Notes: generated by a model not told the origin, from the sequence alone. A stretch of DNA of 64,000 bases from Microbacterium sp. SS28 (GCF_022761035.1 NZ_JAKWJP010000003.1:496001-560000), one strand, 5' to 3'; shown: positions 10,401 to 16,745, counted from the stretch's first letter. Translations and numbers: made by a program.

Positions 10401-10534
10401 TCGGTCGGCATCACGTTGAACAGCCCCGCCGCAGCCGGCTGCGCCGGGATGAGCGCGGCGGACAGACCACCCACAAGGACGAGTGCGATAGCCGTCAGAG
10501 CTGCAGTCGCGTTTCGGGCGCGCGAATGATGCAT
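4406..10534 (-). CDS. Giant LPXTG wall-anchored protein with IgGFc-binding-like and PKD domains
   Basis: 2042 aa. It has a Sec signal peptide (hydrophobic core ALTAIALVLVGGLSAAL, cleavage after AAA near residue 37) and a unique region to about residue 460. PKD and Ig-like repeats follow to about 1090, with copies recognisable by SYEWNFGNG, HWDFGDGG and YEWDFGGG. An IgGFc-binding N-terminal type domain spans about 1100-1490 (EFWLAFDANYT, PVAVFGGARCAFVPTG, SDPFIALVAP). More PKD units follow, and a C-terminal LPATGG sortase motif near 2003 with a membrane helix and an RRR tail. GGGGGA precedes the ATG. Known family logic: such proteins are anchored to peptidoglycan by sortase and act in adhesion or surface-layer formation. 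The ligand here is unknown. The final three residues and stop lie in a repeat copy. It is oddly placed inside a polysaccharide operon, between the BY-kinase group and the initiating transferase. Confidence 0.93.
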   Translation of the reverse strand: MHHSRARNATAALTAIALVLVGGLSAALIPAQPAAAGLFNVMPTDVDGFPNYEFTTADVLGVYVTSDIKGGRVCIVPASVTEPSAGSCSGQPWGKGPNHIVAIGSYFGLLEGPSLEEGNWRLLTETATPADPPGPGVDLSNVAPSYDYESVALSEVFTVSPCPGCSTALAEAQMAEWKLGALNMFQGSAASCTAITALSKYDDAKNLSTSDIPGAPGGVSIVFTVGGGFVLGFPSDINPTATKAKEILKNLTCLVSKMYEDIVNDPPDPDYGTIVDESIRSVPAANFPGSTSHGLAESLATVEGFGRASLDAFEKYLGADAAGSVQGQIDQLRSTSEHTKSLVRAMRDTADWLDVWAPYADTDPSLAGAPVATVEEGVAWQQAAQALAGGWPAEKLQQFLALGLTADQIEAARLDLVRASTAAPTPTTLGDQARALSTLYRENADRFDAFGREASAIAATIEVNDESNAPLTAVISADVTNGTAPLTVHFDGSASTPQNAITSYEWNFGNGAGSSAPAPGMVYSAPGTYQVSLRVRADDGREGWAQQTIIVEAPENRPPIARDDSAVTTTGGTVSIEVGANDGDPDGSLTSIEIVEEPGFGQASCSSTQYCTYSAPATGTGTDRFRYRITDTAGATAEAAVRISIVAPEAVAAVDDSYTIASGATWVLLPLANDFSPAQNLVIQSVTTPAHGSLSCDIGGTECRYTASSTVTLDDTFTYTARDGGGETDTATVTIHIDSSNQPPAILLAQEDFSVVEGTQLYTANFLSATDPDGLIEKYSWVLDGAEVGADPQYIPAFRDQGEYDVTLVVTDDVGATASRTLHVSVSNGPPTVYGTEFFSRARPGDPKLFQATAMDPGPDDAPLAHWDFGDGGTAVGSPVTHTFEAPGTYAVRLWAVDKDGAESDPFVSDVTVVATVLDAGPDISIDQGESALFDLTGSTPQDSRLRYELDPGDGRAAFAADLPNMQWSQVYTVPGVYTATVTQTDQLDPENPLVATDTVQVEVRNLAPTIRGLAHNAPIAGEPVSFVVYADDPAGAENLDYEWDFGGGYAPGTRVAEHVFATPGEARVLVRVLDQHGGSFERVLDLAVATDAAASELTSVGREFWLAFDANYTPAGFLAFFVSGAEGTGGVVEVPGLGFATDFTVPAAGIVRVDVPIEARLGMGSDASSPRVEALAVHVSADDDISLYGLNRIQFSTDAFMALPVPALGDRYRVLDYGSEVTPGLFSVVATSGTTTVTVTPSNGDEPFERTLLMGEALEYEAQRSSLTGTLIESDRPVAVFGGARCAFVPTGSSGYCDHLTEMLTPTSAWGRSFATVPLATRAADTFRVLADTAGTVVTLTGGKEDVVTLEPGEFHEFAASAPVVIDSTQPVLVAQYSQGSTADNTLSDPFIALVAPLEQGLTDSVFATPIDGFTNYVNITAPTASRGDVQLDGTTIPDAQWSAIGETGYSAAALALEPGTHRIASPVAVSTLVYGFGSDDSYGFPGGMRVARIADVQSLALSPTQVSGLPDAMLCTTATLLGESDPIAGARLDVVVTGVVEDVFTVVTDAAGEAEVCATSSAQGAASVTVSIGARSREATFSWIARGEHLPEATIVVPPVAVEGTIVPLTVSATDADGDALTYAWDLDADGQYDNGTDAAASLAAPLTGSYPVSVRVSDGTGTVTASATVVVANAVPQVDLPGTAAVGRGGHLSLPGSFADPGADTWTATVDWGQGAVPLALTGKTFTLAHEFPAPGTYPVTVTVRDAAGGSAGSAVVSVSVAGNRAPALESIANRTLTEGDSIRLPGRAIDPDGDPVTLSWQAGAAPLMASPLPEACTATPDGDDLVVTCDDDATVTVRLTATDAPTEPQGAAGLSATREAVLTFGNAAPTVAEAIIEAAPGGGGGFSRAVVPLSTLFAAALPPGPSQASATFIDPGDDEFTCGASVGAVEFEGLVDDGSCVIALPELAAGAQTLQTWVADDDGGVGTSSTSFAVAGDDDPTTPGEPAPPPPAPAGGASLPATGGTDLSGVSLLGFALLVGGLALALRRRARRSPTSGR

Positions 10535-10696
10535 GGCCGTTTCCCCCAGCCCGCCGACACCCCAGTGAGCCGACGATGTGTGCGCATTCTCCTGCCGATC
10601 AGACCTTCATGGCAAGAGATGCCGTCGAATCGGCCACCGGGCGCGGGATGGCGGCGGGGTGAACCGTTCAGCCGACCACGAGCGGCAGCATCCCGC

Positions 10697-11602
10697 TCAG
10701 TCGGCCGAGACGGCGAGAAAGGTGCCGCCGGACCACAGGAGGACCGAACCGCCCGCCACCGCGAGGGCGGCGGGGGGTGCGGCATCCGTCCCCTCGGCGC
10801 AGCCGACGGGAGTGCCTGGGTCGTCGGGCGTGCCGGCGGCCGCGTAGCGGGTGATGGTGAGGCCGGTGCACCCGGGGGCGGAGTGAGCAGCGAGCACGGC
10901 GCCGTTCGACACCGCGAGGGCGACCACGTCGGTCGCGGACAGGGTCGACCAGGCCGAGCCGGTCCAGACCCAGGCGCGCGCATCGCACACGAGGGCGACG
11001 GTGTCCCCCGAGGCCCGCAGGCCGCGCGCCTGCGCGCACGGGGCGGCGGTCGTCGCACCCCCGCCGAGGTGGACGACCGCGGGGTCGGTGAGATCGATGT
11101 AGCGCGAGGCCGCGAGCACCTCGGGGAAGGGAGCCCAGAATTCGCCGTCGGTGTACGTGCGCAGGCCCTGCGCGGTGCAGTCGCCCGCGGCGGCGATCAT
11201 CTCGGCATCCCGTGCGCTGAACGCGTCGAGCGACGCGACCTGCGCGAGGCCGAGGTAGCGGGCGGTCACGTCGGACCAGGTCTGGCCGCCGTCGCCCGAG
11301 CGCTCGACGAGCGGCTCGACCGAGCCGCACAGGCCCGCCGTCGCGCGCCACATCGCCTGCGACCCGACGGCGAGGAAGCGCTCGGTCTCGCGCGGGGGCG
11401 CCGCCGGGGTGGGGGTGGGGGTCGGCGTGGGCGTCGGGGACTCGACTCCGAGGGTGAAGGTCGGCACGGGGGCGGCCACTTCGGGATCGGACTCGGGGTT
11501 CGCGTGCTGATACGCGAGCACCGCCAGGATGCCGACGCCTGCCGCGAGCACGGCGATCGCCGCGATGGCGATCCATCGCGAGGCCCGCGCCCCGAGCGCC
11601 AT
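10697..11602 (-). CDS. Membrane-anchored extracellular protein of unknown function (beta-propeller-like)
   Basis: 301 aa. A single N-terminal membrane helix (residues about 10-30, WIAIAAIAVLAAGVGILAVL) is followed by a Thr-Pro repeat linker (TPTPTPTPTP near residue 56). Its C-terminal extracellular domain has repeated hydrophobic beta strands, including a photosystem-assembly/sialidase-like turn, RSGDGGQTWSDV, seen in BNR and YCF48-type propellers. Several Cys pairs may form disulfides. The ATG at 11602 lies one nucleotide after the kinase stop (TGACATG), so the two are translationally coupled. I do not recognise a named family. From context it may be an outside-facing partner of the kinase or of the giant LPXTG protein encoded next; that is inference. 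Confidence 0.75.
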   Translation of the reverse strand: MALGARASRWIAIAAIAVLAAGVGILAVLAYQHANPESDPEVAAPVPTFTLGVESPTPTPTPTPTPAAPPRETERFLAVGSQAMWRATAGLCGSVEPLVERSGDGGQTWSDVTARYLGLAQVASLDAFSARDAEMIAAAGDCTAQGLRTYTDGEFWAPFPEVLAASRYIDLTDPAVVHLGGGATTAAPCAQARGLRASGDTVALVCDARAWVWTGSAWSTLSATDVVALAVSNGAVLAAHSAPGCTGLTITRYAAAGTPDDPGTPVGCAEGTDAAPPAALAVAGGSVLLWSGGTFLAVSAD

Positions 11603-11603
11603 G

Positions 11604-13340
11604 TCAGATGAGCGGCTCGGGACGCTTCGGAGATCCGCCGGCCTCGGCGATGATGTCGTCGAGTGTCAGGGGCGAGTCGGGAGTCGTGGCCGGGACCGGA
11701 GGTCGCTCGGGTGTCTCGTCTCGCTTCGCCTGCGGGACGAGCGGGGGAGCAGCGGGCGGGGCGGGGGCGTGCACGGGTGCGGGCGGTTCGTCTCGCTGCG
11801 TTCGCGGGGCGGGCGGCGGGGGAACCGCGGCGGTCGGCGGCGCGACCGGTGACGCGGGCGCGGGTGTTTCGTCCCGCCTCGTTCGCGCGTCGGCCGGCGC
11901 AGCCTCGACCGGCGCGGCCTCGACCGGGGCGGGGGGCGGAACCGGGGCCGGGGTGGGGATGCCCTTCCCCTTCTTCTTGCGGGCGGGCTCCTCGTGGTAG
12001 CCGTAGCCATAGCCGTAGGCGTACGAATCGGGGCCGCGTGTCGGGACCATCGTCATGACGATGCCGGCGATCTTCGCGTCGACCGTCTGCAGCGCGTCGA
12101 TGGCGCTCTCGAGCTGGTGGCGGGTCGTGCGCCCGGCCGATGCCATGACGATCGCACCGCTCGTGGACTTCGCGAGGATCGCGGCATCCGTCACGGGAAG
12201 AAGCGGGGGAGCATCGCACAGCACGACGTCGAAATCGCGCTCGAGGACCTCGAGCAGCGTGTGCATGTGCTTCGAGCCGAGCAGCTCGCTCGGGTTGGGC
12301 GGGATCTTGCCTGCGGGCAGCACATAGAGCGAGCGCCCGCCCCACGGCAGCATGACGTCGCCGACGCGTGCGCGCCCGATGAGCACGTCGGTCAGCCCGA
12401 CGCCGCCCTCGATGCCGAGGTAGTCGGCGACCTTCGGCTTGCGCAGGTCGGTGTCGAGCAGGGCGACGCGCCGACCGCTGTCGGCGAGGGCGATCGCGAG
12501 GTTGATCGTCGTCGTCGACTTGCCCTCGCTCGGCACGCTCGAAGTGATGACGAAGCTCGACCGCCCGCCCATGTCGAGGAACTGCAGGTTCGTGCGCAGG
12601 GCCCGGAACGACTCCGCAAGCGGGCTCAGCGGATTCGCGTGCACGATGAGCGGTCGATCCTTGGCCTTCGGGTCGAAGGCGATCGCGCCGATGAGGGGGC
12701 GGTCGGTGATCTGCTCGACATCGCGCGGCGTGCGGACGCGATTGTCGAGCACCGACCGCAGGACGGCGATGCCGATGCCGATCGCGAGGCCCACGAGGGC
12801 TCCGAGCGCGAGGTTCAGCGGAACGTTGGGGCTCGACGGTGACAGCGCGGGGACGGCATCCTTGACGCGCGTGAGCCGAACGGGACTCGTATCCGCGCCG
12901 TTCGGTGTCTCGATCGTCTCGACGGCGGCGGTGAGGCTCGCGCCGAGCGCGTTCGCGATGTCGGCGGCGGCGATGGCGCTCGGATTCTCGACCGTGATCG
13001 TGATCAGCGTCGTGTTGAGTGCCGACGAGGCGGTCACGGCCTTCGACAGCTCGATCGACGTCATGCCGAGATCGAGCTCGGCGATGACGGGATTCATGAC
13101 GATCGGCGTCGTCACGAGGTTCGCGTACGTCGTGACGCGCGACTGCGTGAAGTTGGACCCCTGCTGCAGCTCGGCGATCGAGCCGCCGGCCTGCGATGAG
13201 ACGAAGACTGTGCTCTGCGCCTCATAGAGAGGTGTGCGCGTCAGCGAGTACGCCGCCGCCACCCCCACGCCGAGGATCGTGGCCAGCACGATGATCAGCC
13301 AGCTCTTGCGCAGGATGCGTATGTAGTCGGTCAGCTCCAT
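11604..13340 (-). CDS. Polysaccharide co-polymerase/tyrosine autokinase (Wzz plus BY-kinase)
   Basis: 578 aa. The N-terminal Wzz domain has TM1 at about 14-35 and TM2 at about 173-195, around an extracytoplasmic loop. The cytoplasmic BY-kinase has Walker A SVPSEGKST at about 268-276, Walker A-prime VALLDTDLRKP at about 293 and Walker B VVLCDAPPL at about 375. A tyrosine cluster, YAYGYGYGYHEE near 437-447, is the autophosphorylation tail. In the known family, phosphorylation of the cluster, reversed by the cognate phosphatase, controls chain length and export. The phosphatase is encoded directly upstream. Unusual feature: after the tyrosine cluster there is a Pro/Ala-rich extension of about 120 residues holding three peptides, TRRDETP, TQRDEPP and AKRDETP. 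Their DNA matches the core of the intergenic repeat family. GGAAGGG precedes the ATG at 13340. Confidence 0.93.
   Translation of the reverse strand: MELTDYIRILRKSWLIIVLATILGVGVAAAYSLTRTPLYEAQSTVFVSSQAGGSIAELQQGSNFTQSRVTTYANLVTTPIVMNPVIAELDLGMTSIELSKAVTASSALNTTLITITVENPSAIAAADIANALGASLTAAVETIETPNGADTSPVRLTRVKDAVPALSPSSPNVPLNLALGALVGLAIGIGIAVLRSVLDNRVRTPRDVEQITDRPLIGAIAFDPKAKDRPLIVHANPLSPLAESFRALRTNLQFLDMGGRSSFVITSSVPSEGKSTTTINLAIALADSGRRVALLDTDLRKPKVADYLGIEGGVGLTDVLIGRARVGDVMLPWGGRSLYVLPAGKIPPNPSELLGSKHMHTLLEVLERDFDVVLCDAPPLLPVTDAAILAKSTSGAIVMASAGRTTRHQLESAIDALQTVDAKIAGIVMTMVPTRGPDSYAYGYGYGYHEEPARKKKGKGIPTPAPVPPPAPVEAAPVEAAPADARTRRDETPAPASPVAPPTAAVPPPPAPRTQRDEPPAPVHAPAPPAAPPLVPQAKRDETPERPPVPATTPDSPLTLDDIIAEAGGSPKRPEPLI
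11711..11740 (+). repeat. Family A repeat core inside the BY-kinase gene, copy 1
   Basis: The segment reads GTCTCGTCTCGCTTCGC and continues CTGC. It matches 18 of 21 bases of the core of the intergenic copies. On the coding strand it encodes the AKRDETP peptide. Confidence 0.6.
11784..11808 (+). repeat. Family A repeat core inside the BY-kinase gene, copy 2
   Basis: The segment reads GGTTCGTCTCGCTGCG and continues TTCGC, with 18 of 21 bases matching the intergenic core. It encodes TQRDEPP on the coding strand. Confidence 0.55.
11864..11889 (+). repeat. Family A repeat core inside the BY-kinase gene, copy 3
   Basis: The segment reads GTTTCGTCCCGCCTCG and continues TTCGC, with 18 of 21 bases matching the intergenic core. 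It encodes TRRDETP on the coding strand. Confidence 0.55.
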
Positions 13341-13428
13341 GCTCGCCCTTCCGGTGCCCGGGGCTCATCCTCGCACAGGGGCATATCGCGCCGCGGCAGT
13401 GCTCACCCCTCTGTCGCGAGGGGCTTCG

Positions 13429-14103
13429 TCACGCGCGCAGGCGCCGGTGGCGTCGCAGCGGGAGCTCGCCGGAGGGGACGTCGGTCGCGGCGTCCGCTCC
13501 GCTCGACGCGCCCCGCAGCGCGATCGAGAGGGCGCGCACGACGCCGTCCACGGCGGGCTCGAGTTGGGCCGCCGAGCGCTGATACGTCTCCCACGACCGA
13601 CGGTACGGGTCGATGACGTCGTCGTCGGCGGGGTTGCCGGGGGAGGGCGCGGTTCCGCGCTGAGCGGCGACGGCGGCGGTGACGGCGCGGGCGCGGGCCA
13701 CGGCATCCGTTCCGCCCGAGTGCGCTGCGCGGGCAAGGTCGTCGTCCGAGAGGCTGGCGGCCAGGCGTGCGAACTCGCGGATCGTGAACGTGCTGCGCAG
13801 CCGGGCGGGCGCGAGCTCGACGACCTCGCGGCGGTGATCGCGCGTCATCGTGAAGATGAGGTCGGGAGTCGCCAGGTGCGCTTCGGTCAGGAACCTGGAG
13901 CGATGGGATGCCGCATCCTGCTCGCGAACGCCCCCGGCGATCGCGAGGGCGATCGCCTCGGGCGTCATCGGCGCCGCGGCGAGGCCCCGCGTGCCCGCGC
14001 TGCCGACGGTCGGCGCGAATTCGGCGAGCCGCGCGCGCAGCAGCAGCTCGGCGAGCGGCGAGCGGCAGATGTTGCCCGTGCACACCGTGAGGATCTCGAT
14101 CAA
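13429..14103 (-). CDS. Low-molecular-weight protein tyrosine phosphatase (Wzb-like)
   Basis: 224 aa from a TTG start at 14103 preceded by GGAGG. The N-terminus carries the P-loop CTGNICRS (C-x5-R-S, nucleophile at residue 8). The general-acid Asp is in DVIDPYRRS near residue 160. The protein is longer than the usual 140-180 aa because of insertions around ARARAVTAAVAAQRG and a Ser/Gly-rich C-terminal tail. It is cytoplasmic. Known role: dephosphorylates the tyrosine tail of the partner BY-kinase, which is encoded 88 bp downstream on the same strand, so the pair probably sets glycan chain length and output. As the first gene of the cluster it also marks the likely operon promoter, divergent from the CPBP protease gene 36 bp away. 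Confidence 0.93.
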   Translation of the reverse strand: MIEILTVCTGNICRSPLAELLLRARLAEFAPTVGSAGTRGLAAAPMTPEAIALAIAGGVREQDAASHRSRFLTEAHLATPDLIFTMTRDHRREVVELAPARLRSTFTIREFARLAASLSDDDLARAAHSGGTDAVARARAVTAAVAAQRGTAPSPGNPADDDVIDPYRRSWETYQRSAAQLEPAVDGVVRALSIALRGASSGADAATDVPSGELPLRRHRRLRA

Positions 14104-14127
14104 ACGCGGAGCCTCCTCGGCGCGGGG

Positions 14128-14139
14128 TAACGTGGGCGC
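14128..14139 (+). promoter_or_regulatory. Leaderless-type -10 box of the CPBP gene
   Basis: TAACGT at 14128-14133 is followed by 6 nt and the GTG start at 14140. The spacing places transcription initiation at the start codon, and no Shine-Dalgarno is present. Confidence 0.45.
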
Positions 14140-15060
14140 GTGTCCGACCAGCCTACCGACGCACCCGCTGGGGCGACCCGGGCGCAGCTGCGGGCGCAGC
14201 GAGAGGCAGACAACCCGTTCGGGCCCCTCGACCTCGTGCCGGTGCCTGAACCGGCGCTCGCGGGCGACGAGGGCGCTGAGGCTGTGTCAGCGGGCCGGCT
14301 GTGGGGTCTCGAGGGTGTCGGGCCCGACCGGGAGGTCAGGGCCACCCGCGAGCCGCGCACGGATTGGCGTCTCGGCGGGCGCACCGTGCGGCGCTGGCGC
14401 GAGTGGCTGCTGGCCGGAGCGCTCGTGGGGCTGGGGCTCGGCGTGCTCGGAGGGGCGCTCGTGAGGGGGCTCTGGCAGTCGCCGTGGGCCTGGGCCGCCG
14501 CGCTCGCGCTTGTCTGGCTCGGGATGCTGGTCCCTGTCGTGTGGGCCTTCACCCGATCGCGGCCGGCCGGCCTGCTGCGCTTCCGGGCGCTCGACCTTCT
14601 CTATGCGGTCGTGCTCGGCGTCGCGCTGCGCATCGTGCAAGGGGCGCTCGCCGCGGCGTCCGGCAACGCCGCCTTCCCCTCCTATGGGCTCGTCGACGGT
14701 CGGCTCTCGACGGAGTGGCTGTTCGCCGAGGTCCTCGGCCCTCTGCTCGCCGCGCCGATCGTCGAGGAGTTCTTCTTCCGCGCCGTCATCATCGTCGCCC
14801 TCTACACGGTGCTTCGCCGCCCTCTCGGGCATGTGGTCGCGGGCGTGGCCGCAGGCCTCACGAGCGTCGGCCTGTTCGTCCTCGTGCACGGGCTGACGCT
14901 CGCCGCACCCGTCGACGCAGTGGTGTCGATCGCGCTGCTCGGGCTCGTCTGCTCGCTGCTCGTCCTGCTGACCGGCCGCATCTGGGGCGCTGTACTCGTG
15001 CACCTTTCCTTCAACGCGAGCTACGTCGCGCTCGCTCTCGTGGGGGCGTTCCTCGGATAG
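14140..15060 (+). CDS. CPBP family intramembrane glutamic endopeptidase
   Basis: 306 aa. A hydrophilic N-terminal region of about 85 residues precedes around eight membrane helices. The CPBP/Rce1 (ABI) motifs are present: VEEFFFRA near residue 208 (EExxxR), the F-xx-xH equivalent FVLVHG near 248, and the final HLSFNASY near 289. In this family the Glu pair and His residues form a glutamate peptidase site within the membrane. Bacterial members are linked to bacteriocin immunity, prenyl-protein processing or membrane-protein turnover. The substrate here is unknown. The GTG start follows a TAACGT box by 6 nt, so the mRNA is probably leaderless. A second CPBP gene lies 0.9 kb downstream, with an LPPTG surface protein between them. 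Confidence 0.9.
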   Translation: MSDQPTDAPAGATRAQLRAQREADNPFGPLDLVPVPEPALAGDEGAEAVSAGRLWGLEGVGPDREVRATREPRTDWRLGGRTVRRWREWLLAGALVGLGLGVLGGALVRGLWQSPWAWAAALALVWLGMLVPVVWAFTRSRPAGLLRFRALDLLYAVVLGVALRIVQGALAAASGNAAFPSYGLVDGRLSTEWLFAEVLGPLLAAPIVEEFFFRAVIIVALYTVLRRPLGHVVAGVAAGLTSVGLFVLVHGLTLAAPVDAVVSIALLGLVCSLLVLLTGRIWGAVLVHLSFNASYVALALVGAFLG

Positions 15061-15206
15061 CGCCTGGTTAAGGGGCTGAAACCGGTTCCAAGAGGGGGTC
15101 GCAGGGGCTTGCGCTTGTGCGCTACCATGACGCTGTGCCGCACGGTTCCCCCGGCGGTCGCTAGGCCAAATCGTTCCGTATGACCGCACCCCGTGGGGAA
15201 GAATCC

Positions 15207-15773
15207 ATGTTCAAGAAGACTCTCGCCGCAGTCGTCGTCGCTGGGGCTCTCGTATTCGCAGGCAGTGCCGCCGCTTTCGCCGAGGATGACTACCCGGCAG
15301 ACATCGGCTGCACGGCCAATCCTGCCACGATCCAGCCCGGTGCGACCTCGGTCATCACCTGTGTATTCGCCGAAGAGGCCGAGGGCTGGACGGTCGAACT
15401 ATCGGTCACGGGCCCCGGCGTCGTGCCCAACACCCTCTCTTCGATCGCGCATGCAGCCGCCACCGGCACGTCGACGGTTTCGAAGGTCGTCACCGACGGC
15501 CAGATCACGGTCAATCTCCTCGGCCCGGCCGTCACCGCCTCGACGCCGTACCTCGTAGAGGCCGTCGCCACGTCGCCCGACGAGAAGACCACACTCGAGG
15601 GCTCCGCCACGGTCACCGTCACCCCGGCCGCTGCCCCTGTCACGCCGGGCCTGCCCCCGACCGGTGGCACCGTCCCGGCCGCCGCCATCTGGCTCGGCGT
15701 CGGCGCGATCGGCATCGGCGGCATCGCCGTCGCAGCCGCTGTCGCCCGCCGTCGCGCGGCCAACAAGCACTGA
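15207..15773 (+). CDS. Small LPXTG-type surface protein
   Basis: 188 aa from an ATG at 15207 with a GGGGAAGAA Shine-Dalgarno. An in-frame ATG at 15180 lacks one and would put charged residues before the signal peptide. Signal peptide: FKKTLAAVVVAGALVFAGSAAAFA, cut near residue 26. The mature part (residues about 27-145) is a Thr/Val-rich all-beta domain with two Cys (IGCTAN and VITCVF), likely one disulfide and an Ig-like fold. The C-terminus has LPPTGG, a membrane helix and RRRAANKH, the sortase sorting signal. It should be linked to peptidoglycan. Function unknown. It is the second sortase substrate in the window, and no sortase gene is present here. A strong hairpin follows the stop. Confidence 0.85.
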   Translation: MFKKTLAAVVVAGALVFAGSAAAFAEDDYPADIGCTANPATIQPGATSVITCVFAEEAEGWTVELSVTGPGVVPNTLSSIAHAAATGTSTVSKVVTDGQITVNLLGPAVTASTPYLVEAVATSPDEKTTLEGSATVTVTPAAAPVTPGLPPTGGTVPAAAIWLGVGAIGIGGIAVAAAVARRRAANKH

Positions 15774-15796
15774 CGCAGCTGAACCAGCAGTCCACG

Positions 15797-15824
15797 AAGG
15801 CCCCGGGCGAAAGCCCGGGGCCTT
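15797..15824 (+). terminator. Rho-independent-like hairpin after the LPPTG gene
   Basis: A perfect 12-bp stem, AAGGCCCCGGGC / GCCCGGGGCCTT, closes a GAAA tetraloop. There is no long T tract. It lies 23 nt after the LPPTG stop. The following CPBP reading frame is open across it. Confidence 0.7.
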
Positions 15825-15904
15825 CGGCGTGGAGCCCCGACGCCTACGCGCGGCCGGGACTCGCGCTCGGCGTCGCCGGAACGGGATTCGCCGTCACGGT
15901 CGCG

Positions 15905-16522
15905 GTGCTGCTCGTCTGGGCGACGTTCGGCGGCCCGGCGGTGCTGCCCGAGCCGCTCCCCACAGTCGTCGCCGTCGTCGCCACGTCGCTGCCGCTCGTG
16001 GTCGCCGTCTTCGCGGCGGGCGCCCGGGCGGGGCGCGGCGGGACGGCGCGGGCCACCGGCATCCGTCACTGGCGCTGGCTCGATCTGCTGATCGGGCTGG
16101 CTGCAGGCCTCGCCGTGCGATCGCTCATCGAGTTCGCGAGCCCGACGACCGGCTCGCTCGGCGGCCCGCTCGGCGCGCCGGGCTTCGCGACCGTCGCCGT
16201 CGTCGCGGTCACGGTCGTCGTCGTCTCACCGCTCGTCGAGGAGCTGTTCTTCCGCGGGCTGGTCCTGCGCGCCCTCGCTCAGCGGCTCGCGGATGCGGGC
16301 GCGGCGGTCGCCGCGGTCGTCTCGATCCTGGTCTCGACGGGCGCGTTCGTCTTGCTGCACCTCGTGACGCTGCAAGGAGCGGTGCCCGTGTCGGTCGTGC
16401 TCTCGGGGGCGCTCGTCGGCGTCGTGTGCGGCATCCTGACCCTTGCGACAGGGCGGCTCGGCGCGGCGCTCGCGGCCCACGCGGTGTCGAACCTCGTGGG
16501 AGTCGTCCTGCTGCTCGTCTGA
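15905..16522 (+). CDS. CPBP family intramembrane glutamic endopeptidase, second copy (start uncertain)
   Basis: 205 aa from the first standard start, GTG 15905. Motifs: VEELFFRG near residue 104 (EExxxR), FVLLHLVT near 150 and AAHAVSN near 190. Helices fill the rest. The frame stays open upstream of 15905 and reads SPDAYARPGLALGVAG and then a hydrophobic stretch that would complete transmembrane helix 1, so the protein most likely begins earlier. No ATG, GTG or TTG exists between 15764 and 15905. A CTG at 15770, overlapping the LPPTG stop (CTGA), or one at 15779 are the only near-standard options. It shares the intramembrane protease role of the upstream gene; substrate unknown. It ends just before the rplM promoter. 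Confidence 0.82.
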   Translation: MLLVWATFGGPAVLPEPLPTVVAVVATSLPLVVAVFAAGARAGRGGTARATGIRHWRWLDLLIGLAAGLAVRSLIEFASPTTGSLGGPLGAPGFATVAVVAVTVVVVSPLVEELFFRGLVLRALAQRLADAGAAVAAVVSILVSTGAFVLLHLVTLQGAVPVSVVLSGALVGVVCGILTLATGRLGAALAAHAVSNLVGVVLLLV

Positions 16523-16529
16523 GGGTGGT

Positions 16530-16558
16530 TTGGAAGCGGCATCCGGATGTCGTAAGAT
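16530..16558 (+). promoter_or_regulatory. Candidate rplM-rpsI promoter
   Basis: TTGGAA at 16530-16535, a 17-nt spacer and TAAGAT at 16553-16558 form a plausible housekeeping sigma promoter. It would give a leader of about 180 nt before the rplM start, and this leader contains a family A repeat. Confidence 0.5.
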
Positions 16559-16630
16559 TGATCTTTGGTGTCTGGCTCTGCTGGCCGGGTACCGCGAACG
16601 TGAGCCCTCCACTGGCGTCTTGGCTCGTTC

Positions 16631-16664
16631 GCGTTTCGTCTCGCTCCGCTCGCTCAACGACCGG
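16631..16664 (+). repeat. Family A repeat within the rplM leader, forward copy
   Basis: A full-length copy (GCGTTTCGTCTCGCTCCGC, ending CTCAACGACCGG) lies about 80 nt before the rplM start and downstream of the candidate promoter. It should therefore be transcribed as part of the ribosomal-protein leader. Confidence 0.8.
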
Positions 16665-16745
16665 GGCAGGGATGTCCGCGAACAGGCAAGCACCCCGGAG
16701 TGGGATTCACGAACCTCTCCGTTCGATCAAGAAAGCAGCACTACT

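Noticed and set aside
8223..11611. Long frames at 8223-10259 (minus) and 9068-11611 (plus)
   Set aside because: They cross the boundaries of real genes, are dominated by Arg, His and Gly and show no family signal.
16443..16745. N-terminal extension of L13 by about 100 residues
   Set aside because: L13 homology begins at GTG 16746, and the extension crosses the promoter and a repeat copy.
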